Part shown: positions 14,628 to 20,319 of the stretch, in pieces
Layout: each line of letters opens with the position of its first letter
Numbering within the stretch: the first letter of the stretch is position 1
DNA from: UMGS902 sp045580835
GTDB lineage: Bacteria; Bacillota; Clostridia; Oscillospirales; CAG-272
Assembly: GCA_045580835.1 (NCBI GenBank)
Contig: JAZNOM010000054.1
Location: forward strand, 1 to 20,319
DNA length: 20,319 nt
Reading direction: 5' to 3'
Notes under the pieces: generated by a model
What the model was told of the DNA's origin: nothing
Seen by the model: the letters and a program-made list of their open reading frames with translations, nothing else
Database searches by the model: none
Program-made: the position numbers and the translations under genes

Positions 14628-15433
14628 TTTTTTGCCCTCGCTTTCTTCTTTGTACCGTCGCCCTGCGCGATATTCGAAAGAATAAGCAACACAAGCACTG
14701 CGATAAAGATAAGAGTTGAAAGCGCATACATATCGGGAGTAACGCGCTTCTTTGTCATCGAGTATATACGGATTGGCAGGGTTTCAAAGCCGTTTCCGGT
14801 TGTAAAATAGCTGATAACAAAGTCGTCAAGCGAAAGCGTAAACGCCATGATAAGTCCCGAAATGATACCGGGGAGAATGGCAGGAAGCTCAACCTTGCAA
14901 AACGCCTGAAAAGGTGTGCAGCCGAGGTCCATTGCAGCCTCTGTAAGGTGCTTGTCCATCTGTCTGATTTTGGGTGTTACCGAAAGGATAACATACGGCA
15001 GATTGAACGTAATATGCGCGATAAGCACCGTCCAGAAGCTGAGTGTCTGTGACATACCAAGCTTTGCGGTTACAAACACGAACAAAAGCATCATTGAGAT
15101 ACCCGTTACGATATCGGGATTCATCATCGGGATATTTGTAACGGTCGAAATTGCGTTTTGCGTATACTTGCTCTTGAGTTTGGATATTCCCACTGCCGCA
15201 ACCGTGCCTATAATAGTTGCGATAAGGGATGACGAAACCGCAAGCACAAGCGTGTTTTTGAGCGCTTCAAGCGTTGCAGGGTCGTTGAAAAGTTCTTTAT
15301 ACCAATAGGTAGAAAAGCCGGTGAAAACACCCGTAGAATTGCTTGAATTAAACGAGAAAAGCACCATGACTGCGATTGGCGCGTAAAGAATGAGAAAAAT
15401 AAGCGCGGTATAAACTTTAGAAAGTGTTTTCAT
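14624..15433 (-). CDS. potC: Spermidine/putrescine ABC transporter permease PotC
   Basis: 269-residue inner-membrane subunit with six predicted hydrophobic segments, beginning VYTALIFLILYAPIAVMVLF. The EAA loop, DLGCTPFQAFCKVELPAILPG, near residues 175-195 contacts the ATPase. The segment AFTLSLDDFVISYFTTG is characteristic of PotC/PotI. Size is normal for the family. It pairs with PotB to form the channel. Its ATG overlaps the potB stop as ATGA, and its own stop overlaps the potD start in the same way, which implies tight translational coupling along potA-B-C-D. Confidence 0.94.
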   Translation of the reverse strand: MKTLSKVYTALIFLILYAPIAVMVLFSFNSSNSTGVFTGFSTYWYKELFNDPATLEALKNTLVLAVSSSLIATIIGTVAAVGISKLKSKYTQNAISTVTNIPMMNPDIVTGISMMLLFVFVTAKLGMSQTLSFWTVLIAHITFNLPYVILSVTPKIRQMDKHLTEAAMDLGCTPFQAFCKVELPAILPGIISGLIMAFTLSLDDFVISYFTTGNGFETLPIRIYSMTKKRVTPDMYALSTLIFIAVLVLLILSNIAQGDGTKKKARAKK

Positions 15434-16257
15434 GCGACCACGCTCCCTTCCTCATCCGAATAGCGGTTCATAATCGCCATGGAAATAAGGATTACAACCA
15501 TAAGTACGAGCGACATCGCCGCTCCGAGGTTGTAATTATATGCGGTCTGGAACTGGCGCTCAATGGTATCACCGATAAGGTCAAAACTTGAGCCGCCGAG
15601 TTTTTGCGAAATGTAGAATGTACTTACCGAAGGTACAAAAACCATTGTAATGCCCGAAATGATGCCCGAGCGTGAATGCGGCAACACTACCTTTAAAAAG
15701 GTCTGTGTGGGTGTACAGCCAAGGTCTGCAGCCGCCTCAAGCTGCCGACTATCAAGCTTTGAAAGCACGGTGTGTATCGGAAGCACCATGTAAGGCAGAT
15801 AGTTGTAAACCATACCGAAAATAACCGCACCGTCGGTATTGATCATGTGAATAGGGTCAAGACCGATGCTTGTCAAAATATTATTGATAAAACCGGTATC
15901 CTCGATAATTGCCATGATTGAATATGTGCGGATAAGGAAGTTCATCCACATCGGCAACATAATAAGCATGATATAAAACTTCTGTCTTTTAGGATTTGCG
16001 CGCGAAACTGCGTATGCAAGAGGATATGCCACAAGCAAGCATATCGCCGTTGCAACAAGCGCAAATGCGCCCGAGCGCGCAAAAATAGTAAGGTAACTCG
16101 GACTTGCGAGCTCTAAAATATTGCTCATGGTAAATGCGCCGCTTGCGTCTGTAAAAGCATAGTAAAATACAAACAGCATGGGCGCAATTATAAAGAGTAT
16201 CGACCAAACGATATGGGGCGCCGCCATGAGTCGCGCCATAAGCGGCTTACTTTGCAT
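15430..16257 (-). CDS. potB: Spermidine/putrescine ABC transporter permease PotB
   Basis: 275 residues from ATG 16257, starting MQSKPLMARLMAAPHIVWS. Six hydrophobic segments, with the EAA loop DLGCTPTQTFLKVVLPHSRS near residues 190-210 and the PotB/PotH-type VPSVSTFYISQKLGG after it. The start is set by AGGAGGG 8 nt upstream, which lies inside the potA coding sequence; the gene overlaps the end of potA by 11 nt. A longer frame reading back to 16314 has no equivalent site and would add an unrelated N-terminus. It forms the transmembrane pore with PotC. The downstream potC overlaps by 4 nt. Confidence 0.93.
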   Translation of the reverse strand: MQSKPLMARLMAAPHIVWSILFIIAPMLFVFYYAFTDASGAFTMSNILELASPSYLTIFARSGAFALVATAICLLVAYPLAYAVSRANPKRQKFYIMLIMLPMWMNFLIRTYSIMAIIEDTGFINNILTSIGLDPIHMINTDGAVIFGMVYNYLPYMVLPIHTVLSKLDSRQLEAAADLGCTPTQTFLKVVLPHSRSGIISGITMVFVPSVSTFYISQKLGGSSFDLIGDTIERQFQTAYNYNLGAAMSLVLMVVILISMAIMNRYSDEEGSVVA

Positions 16258-17365
16258 CCCCCACACCCTCCTCGACAGTTTCGTCAAGCTCGTCAAAGTA
16301 GGTCGAATAGTCACCGTAAAGGTTGGAATACTTCGACTTCTTCATAACGTGGATTTCCTCGGGAAGAATACGAAGTCCCACAACCTTGCCGGGTTCTGCA
16401 TAGTCAGTGGTCTGAATCATCCACTTGAAGCCGTCAACATCTACGATAATCTCATAGTGAACGCCTTTAAACGTAACTGTGTCAACAACGCCGTGAATCG
16501 GCACACTGTCAACGTCAACCATATCAACGTCCTCCGGGCGGATAACAACGTCAACCGGCTCGTCCTTGCCAAAGCCCTTATCAACGCATCGAAGCGTCTG
16601 TCCGGCAAACTCTACAAGCTCGTCAGCGTGCATAATTCCGTCAAGAATATTACTCTCGCCAATGAAGTCGGCAACAAATGCATTTGCGGGTTCATTATAT
16701 ATATCTTCTGGAGTGCCAATCTGCTGAATAACGCCGTTGTCCATTACAACAACGGTGTCACTCATAGAAAGTGCTTCCTCCTGGTCATGTGTTACATAAA
16801 CAAAAGTAATGCCAAGGCGCTGCTGAATCTTTTTAAGCTCAACCTGCATATCCTTGCGGAGCTTTAAGTCAAGCGCACCGAGAGGCTCGTCTAAAAGAAG
16901 CACCTTTGGCTCACTTGCAAGCGCGCGCGCAATTGCAACACGCTGCTGCTGACCGCCCGAAAGTGTTTCTATGTTGCGGCGCTCAAATCCCTCAAGGTTA
17001 ACTATGCGGAGCATCTCTTTAACCTTTGCAGAAATCTCTTCCTCGCTCTTTTTCGCAAGACGAAGCGCAAAAGCGACATTTTCATATACGTTAAGGTGCG
17101 GAAAAAGCGCGTACTTTTGAAATACCGTGTTAACGGTACGCTTATACGGAGGAAGGTCATTAATCTTCTTTCCGTCAAATAAAACATCGCCCTCATCAGG
17201 GGTTTCAAAACCGCCGATAATGCGAAGAGTGGTAGTCTTACCGCAGCCCGATGGACCTAAAAGTGTGACAAATTCCTTATCGCGGATATAGAGGTTTATC
17301 CCCTTAAGAACCGCTGCATCATCATAAGATTTTGCTACATTTACAAGTTCAATAAGCTTGCTCAT
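16247..17365 (-). CDS. potA: Spermidine/putrescine ABC transporter ATPase PotA
   Basis: 372-residue ATPase. Walker A GPSGCGKTT near residue 38, Q-loop VFQKYALFPHLNVYENVAFA, signature LSGGQQQRVAIARAL, Walker B VLLLDEPLGALD and the switch histidine in VTHDQEEA. A C-terminal TOBE-type regulatory domain follows (about 240-355: VVIRPEDVDMV, then GVHYEIIVDVDG). This layout is standard for PotA and energises polyamine uptake. The start MSKLIELVNVAKSYDD fits family alignments, but the site before it (CTAAGAAG) is weak. The frame stays open 22 codons upstream, with other possible ATGs at 17386 and 17419. It heads the operon, 75 nt from the predicted transcription start. Confidence 0.93.
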   Translation of the reverse strand: MSKLIELVNVAKSYDDAAVLKGINLYIRDKEFVTLLGPSGCGKTTTLRIIGGFETPDEGDVLFDGKKINDLPPYKRTVNTVFQKYALFPHLNVYENVAFALRLAKKSEEEISAKVKEMLRIVNLEGFERRNIETLSGGQQQRVAIARALASEPKVLLLDEPLGALDLKLRKDMQVELKKIQQRLGITFVYVTHDQEEALSMSDTVVVMDNGVIQQIGTPEDIYNEPANAFVADFIGESNILDGIMHADELVEFAGQTLRCVDKGFGKDEPVDVVIRPEDVDMVDVDSVPIHGVVDTVTFKGVHYEIIVDVDGFKWMIQTTDYAEPGKVVGLRILPEEIHVMKKSKYSNLYGDYSTYFDELDETVEEGVGDAK

Positions 17366-17448
17366 CTTCTTAGAGTTTATACACATCCTTTTTAACCGAT
17401 TAAATAACGCAAAGAACATACTTCCCCACATTATTTGTGTTGATATTC

Positions 17449-17477
17449 ATTATATTAAAAATACATACAAAATGCAA
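17449..17477 (-). promoter_or_regulatory. Promoter of the potABCD operon
   Basis: TTGCAT (17477-17472) and TATAAT (17454-17449) are separated by 17 bp on the minus strand. The leader to potA is about 75 nt and shows no riboswitch that I recognise. Confidence 0.7.
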
Positions 17478-17553
17478 TAGTTTTTGACAAAAATAGTCCT
17501 CTTTTTTACGGAATTTTTCGCCAAACTTCTAAATCTGCCATGATTTGTCGCGA

Positions 17554-17622
17554 TTTTTCTCGCAAATGCTCCGTTTTTCTCTCAAATACTCTCAAATGCT
17601 CTCTTTTTCTCCAAATGCCGCC
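17554..17622. repeat. Short imperfect tandem repeats around the end of the M50 gene
   Basis: On the plus strand a unit like TTTTTCTCGCAAATGCTCCG recurs: 17554-17573, then TTTTTCTCTCAAATACTC (17574-17591), a part unit TCAAATGCTCTC (17592-17603), and TTTTTCTCCAAATGCCGCC (17604-17622). The array spans the protease stop codon (17592-17594). It lies in the 226-bp gap before potA; apart from the pot promoter nothing else was recognised there. Confidence 0.5.
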
Positions 17623-18206
17623 TTTTCGAGCGCTTGAGCGTTTCTGCCAAACAAATACACCGAAAAAAGCAGCGGATATATACCGCTTTGAGAAGTTAAA
17701 AGTGCATATGACGCCACCAAAAAAACGACAAAGCCAAACACATATGTAATCACAGAAGTAACACGGTATGCGGCAATCGGACCTTTTATGGCGGTTATAA
17801 AAATACTCAAAAGCCTGCCGCCGTCAAGCGGCTCGGTCGGGATAAGGTTTACAAGTGCTAAAACAAGGCTCACTGTGCCAAAATTTAAAATGTCGATAGC
17901 AAAACACTTGTAAATCAGAAACGAAATAAGCGCCGAAAGCAGATTTACAGTACAGCCTGCGGCGCTGACCAGAGCTTCGGCGGCAAGTGAAAGCGTGCTT
18001 TCGTCAAACTCCATGCAAAATCCAAAAGGAGCGGGAGTGAATTTTTGCATTTTGCCGCCCAAAAGTTTGAGCATTGCAAGATGTGCGCACTCATGTAAAA
18101 GCACCGCCACAGCCATCGGCAACATCAGCTCCCCTGCCGTAATGCAAAACAATATCGGCGGCAAAACACAGGTGAAAATATATACCGCTCTACTTATTAT
18201 CCGCAT
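17592..18206 (-). CDS. M50-family (site-2-type) membrane metalloprotease
   Basis: 204 residues from ATG 18206. A zinc motif HECAH (residues 38-42) lies in a hydrophobic segment, and NLIPTEPLDGG (residues 120-130) provides the second conserved motif, including the aspartate that completes the zinc site. Several further hydrophobic segments follow. This is the SpoIVFB-like layout of intramembrane proteases, which cut membrane-bound substrates within the bilayer; the substrate is unknown here. The start overlaps the end of the upstream small gene by 17 nt; an in-frame TTG at 18227 is a less likely alternative. No clear terminator follows, and the 3' end lies in short repeats. SpoIVFB proper controls sigma-K during sporulation, but assigning that role would go beyond what is seen. 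Confidence 0.85.
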   Translation of the reverse strand: MRIISRAVYIFTCVLPPILFCITAGELMLPMAVAVLLHECAHLAMLKLLGGKMQKFTPAPFGFCMEFDESTLSLAAEALVSAAGCTVNLLSALISFLIYKCFAIDILNFGTVSLVLALVNLIPTEPLDGGRLLSIFITAIKGPIAAYRVTSVITYVFGFVVFLVASYALLTSQSGIYPLLFSVYLFGRNAQALEKAAFGEKESI

Positions 18207-18483
18207 AAATTCCGTTATACCGCTCAATGTACGCGGCGGCTTCCTTTGCTACATCAATACTTTCAATTGCTTCAACTTCATTTTCCTCAAAGCCGAAAAA
18301 CGCCGCCACCGCATCATTTTCGTCCAAAAAATCACGCACCGCCCCTGCAAAAACGGCAAGCGCGCCTTCCTCGGTATTGGTCGCAATATCGTCGTACATG
18401 TTTATCGACAGTACAAAAACGCTGACAAGCATAAGGGAAAGAACTATCAAAGCGGTTATTTCAAACCTGTTGTTTCTGTCCAC
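18190..18483 (-). CDS. Small single-pass membrane protein of unknown function
   Basis: 97 residues from a GTG at 18483 with AAGGGG 7 nt upstream. Residues about 10-28 (ITALIVLSLMLVSVFVLSI) form one membrane helix; the N-terminus has basic residues (MDRNNR), so the rest should lie outside the membrane. The outer part is acidic (EENEVEAIESIDVAKE) with no motif I recognise. Its end overlaps the M50 protease start by 17 nt, so the two are translated from one message and may work together. SpoIVFB-type proteases do use membrane partner proteins, but there is no sequence likeness to SpoIVFA that I can point to. The perfect inverted repeat CTTGTTTG/CAAACAAG (18494-18517) lies just upstream. Confidence 0.75.
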   Translation of the reverse strand: MDRNNRFEITALIVLSLMLVSVFVLSINMYDDIATNTEEGALAVFAGAVRDFLDENDAVAAFFGFEENEVEAIESIDVAKEAAAYIERYNGIYADNK

Positions 18484-18493
18484 ATAATCACCC

Positions 18494-18517
18494 CTTGTTT
18501 GATTTTATGCAAACAAG
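18494..18517. repeat. Inverted repeat upstream of the small membrane-protein gene
   Basis: CTTGTTTG (18494-18501) and CAAACAAG (18510-18517) are a perfect 8-bp inverted repeat with an 8-bp spacer, ending within 11 nt of the GTG start. It could be an operator or a leader hairpin; there is no further evidence. Confidence 0.4.
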
Positions 18518-18520
18518 AAT

Positions 18521-18546
18521 AAAAAAAGAGCCTTTCGGCTCTTTTT
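18521..18546 (-). terminator. Terminator after the DUF368 gene
   Basis: AAAAAGAGCC (18523-18532) and GGCTCTTTTT (18537-18546) form a 10-bp stem with a 4-nt loop, followed on the minus strand by a T-run. It overlaps the stop codon at 18545-18547. Confidence 0.88.
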
Positions 18547-19381
18547 AGTTTATCTTTTTGTCAAAATAGTCAAACGCGAGTGCCACGGAAAAGCCGCATG
18601 CAATCAATGCAAGCTGCAACGCAAGCGATGCGAAACTTTCAAAATGCGTCGGTATAAGCGGAATCGTGGTTGCAACTACAACTCCGATTATAATATGCGA
18701 CATTATCGAAAACTTCTTTTCGTAGAGTATACTGATAAACTTTGAAAGCAAAATCAGCGCCGCCGCGCCGCCTATGCAAACCGGCACGAGCACACCCAAA
18801 TCAAAATTCTGCGCGCCGTTTATAAGAGGCTTGAAAAGCCCAAAGAACTCTAAAATCGTATACGCGCTGAGTCCCGGAAGTACCACGCTTATTCCAAACA
18901 CCACTCCTGCTCCCATAAACCAGAAAAATGACGGAGCAACAATAAACGCGGAAAAATACTTGAGATAAGCAAGCAAAGAGAACAAAAGTATAAAGCTTGC
19001 AAAAAAAGCAACGTATGAGCCGGCGGTTCTCTTCTCCTTACCCGCACTGCGAACAAGTGCAGGTAAAGTTCCAAGTATCAACCCAACGAAAACACATTCG
19101 GCAAGGCTTTTGTAATTCTCCATCACCGCTCCAAGCACGTTAACTATCAGCACAAGTCCTGCAAGCGCGCCAAGCCCTACGGGAATCAGCATTTTCCAAT
19201 AATCTTTTATCTTTTTAAAAGGAGATGCAAGCACCTCCATTAGCGGCTTGTATATTCCAAACACAACGCAAAGCACTCCGCCGCTTACTCCGGGCAAAAC
19301 TCCGCTTCCGCCAAGTAATACCCCTTGCACAAAGCGAAGCAATGCATTCCCTGCTTTCTTTTTGTTCTCTGCTTTTACCAT
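18545..19381 (-). CDS. popT: DUF368 membrane protein, probable undecaprenyl-phosphate translocase
   Basis: 278 residues with about eight hydrophobic segments. The two half-repeats of the DUF368 family are visible: GVLPGVSGGVLCVVFGIYKP near residue 27 and SVVLPGLSAYTILEFFGLFKP near residue 165. DUF368 proteins (PopT) have been shown to return undecaprenyl phosphate, the lipid carrier for cell-wall building, across the membrane. The ATG at 19381 has AGGTG 4 nt upstream. It appears to be a single-gene transcript: a TATACT box lies upstream and a strong terminator sits on its stop codon. Family assignment is firm; the gene name rests on the family. Confidence 0.88.
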   Translation of the reverse strand: MVKAENKKKAGNALLRFVQGVLLGGSGVLPGVSGGVLCVVFGIYKPLMEVLASPFKKIKDYWKMLIPVGLGALAGLVLIVNVLGAVMENYKSLAECVFVGLILGTLPALVRSAGKEKRTAGSYVAFFASFILLFSLLAYLKYFSAFIVAPSFFWFMGAGVVFGISVVLPGLSAYTILEFFGLFKPLINGAQNFDLGVLVPVCIGGAAALILLSKFISILYEKKFSIMSHIIIGVVVATTIPLIPTHFESFASLALQLALIACGFSVALAFDYFDKKIN

Positions 19382-19410
19382 CTTTCACCTGCTAATCAAA
19401 CTATTTCTAA

Positions 19411-19422
19411 TATAGTATACCA
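19411..19422 (-). promoter_or_regulatory. Possible extended -10 of the DUF368 gene
   Basis: TGGTATACT on the minus strand (TATACT at 19419-19414) fits an extended -10. No good -35 is seen at the right distance. Confidence 0.35.
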
Positions 19423-19464
19423 CATAAAACTATTAAAAAAAGGAAATTTGTGAAAATTCTATGT

Positions 19465-19492
19465 GAAAAAGGAGAGCTATTTGCTCTCCTTT
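19465..19492 (-). terminator. Terminator after the radical-SAM gene
   Basis: AAAGGAGAGC (19468-19477) and GCTCTCCTTT (19483-19492) form a 10-bp stem with a 5-nt loop, with T residues following on the minus strand. The stop codon TAG (19479-19477) lies at the loop and stem junction. Confidence 0.85.
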
Positions 19493-20319
19493 AATTTCTT
19501 GTAAGTGTATTTTAAGTTTCTTGTCATGTGTGCATTTTCAACCATAAGAAACGCATCATCGCAAGGCCAAGCCGCTACATCAGGACATTTTTCAAGTCTG
19601 ATGCAACCGGGGTACAGAGCGCAACCTTTACAAAGTTCTTTAGAATTCAGTTTCTTCTTAAAGCTTTCCGCCAGCTGAATATCAGTGATTCCGTTATATA
19701 TATCACCTATACTGTCTTTTTCGATGCAATGCTCACACTTACCGATACGACCGTCAGGAAGCACTGTGATTCCGTTATCGGTATCTGCCATGCAAAAGTT
19801 TGACTTTATCCCTACTTTTATAAATTTTGGTGCAGACAAAAGTTTCTTTTCTTTGCAATACTCTTCCAGTGCCAACACATCTTTTGCATCTATAATATTT
19901 CTGGCTTTGTGCTCGTCATATTCCATTATTACGCGCGGATACATAGTAATATTATCATATTCCTTATATCTCTCGGACACCCAATCTACAAGGCTGTATA
20001 AGTCCTCCTTATTATGAGCACCCATATTTACGCGAATGGATACTTTAATTCCGTTTTTCAAAAGTTCCTCTATATTGTCCGTAACGGTTTTGAAAGCGTT
20101 ATCATCGTTGTATATATACGCTTTAGTATCGTTATATATTTTTTCTGTGCCGTCCAGTGTAATCTGTGCCGCCTTGATATTCCATTTTTTAGCGGCTTTG
20201 CAAGCGGTTGCTTCATCAAACAAATAACCGTTTGATGTAATATGAGCGGCAAATTCAATACCAGCTTTCTCAAGTGCTTCTGAAATAATATCAATAACCG
20301 CACTGTTGCAAAGCGGCTC
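19477..20319 (-). CDS. Radical-SAM/SPASM domain protein, partial (N-terminus off window)
   Basis: 280 residues are visible, open to the right edge in frame, beginning EPLCNSAVIDIISEALEKAG. That EPL resembles the GGEPLL motif just after the radical-SAM cluster motif, so the CxxxCxxC site itself is outside the window. Later barrel strands follow (ITSNGYLF, AAQITLDGTEKIYND, VSIRVNMG). The C-terminal SPASM domain has the expected cysteine set: NFCMAD, GRIGKCEHC, ELCKGCALYPGC and late cysteines in KCPDVAAWPC, binding auxiliary iron-sulfur clusters. Family members modify peptides (RiPP maturation) or activate sulfatases; which applies here cannot be told without the N-terminus and neighbours. Confidence 0.88.
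   Translation of the reverse strand, partial: EPLCNSAVIDIISEALEKAGIEFAAHITSNGYLFDEATACKAAKKWNIKAAQITLDGTEKIYNDTKAYIYNDDNAFKTVTDNIEELLKNGIKVSIRVNMGAHNKEDLYSLVDWVSERYKEYDNITMYPRVIMEYDEHKARNIIDAKDVLALEEYCKEKKLLSAPKFIKVGIKSNFCMADTDNGITVLPDGRIGKCEHCIEKDSIGDIYNGITDIQLAESFKKKLNSKELCKGCALYPGCIRLEKCPDVAAWPCDDAFLMVENAHMTRNLKYTYKKLKESK

Noticed and set aside
17366..17448. Riboswitch in the potABCD leader
   Set aside because: The leader is about 75 nt, A/T-rich, without a stable stem or a known metabolite-binding core.
17554..17622. Possible CRISPR array
   Set aside because: Repeats are under 21 nt, adjacent without unique spacers and imperfect; no cas genes are present.

Overview
The window looks like chromosome of an anaerobic, Gram-positive gut or rumen type bacterium of the class Clostridia, perhaps Oscillospirales/Ruminococcaceae-like. 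The support is moderate GC, strong AGGAGG-type ribosome binding sites, lipoprotein-type binding proteins, class-I preQ1 and lysine riboswitches, a type-I dockerin on a secreted glycosidase, and a SPASM radical-SAM protein. The taxonomic call is inference. No transposase, phage gene, tRNA, rRNA or CRISPR array was seen.

Layout. (1) 1-1327, minus: a DeoR-family regulator followed 12 bp later by a secreted protein cut by the left edge. (2) 1381-1943, plus: queT, an ECF-type queuosine-precursor transporter subunit, behind a promoter and a compact preQ1-I riboswitch that can occlude the ribosome binding site. (3) 1944-2313: a repeat-rich spacer between convergent genes, with three copies of a dispersed repeat, an 87-nt structured insert, flanking 14-bp inverted repeats and several terminator hairpins. 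(4) 2312-5927, minus: an amino-acid ABC transporter (lipoprotein binding protein, fused binding-domain/permease, ATPase) under a lysine riboswitch with readable terminator and antiterminator, so probably a lysine importer. (5) 5941-12608: two GH3 glycosidases, one intracellular with normal domain order and one secreted with reversed domain order plus a carbohydrate-binding module, GLUG-like repeats and a dockerin. An AraC regulator is divergent from the secreted enzyme, and a palindrome carries both -10 boxes. (6) 13373-17477, minus: potABCD polyamine transporter operon with overlapping genes; its PotD has an extra C-terminal membrane anchor. (7) 17592-18483, minus: an M50 site-2-type membrane metalloprotease overlapping a small single-pass protein of unknown function. 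(8) 18523-19419, minus: a DUF368 (PopT-type) undecaprenyl-phosphate translocase. (9) 19465-20319, minus: a SPASM-domain radical-SAM protein cut by the right edge.

How the parts fit. The AraC protein and two GH3 enzymes form a plausible beta-glucoside utilisation unit: the dockerin enzyme cleaves oligosaccharides outside the cell and the cytoplasmic enzyme finishes imported products. The lysine and polyamine importers and queT are nutrient scavenging systems, two of them under metabolite-sensing RNAs.

Most unusual points: the permuted GH3-CBM-GLUG-dockerin protein, the binding domain fused to the lysine permease that has lost ligand-contact motifs, the doubly anchored PotD, the repeat nest after queT, and the M50/small-protein pair. 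No wholly new system could be demonstrated from sequence alone.
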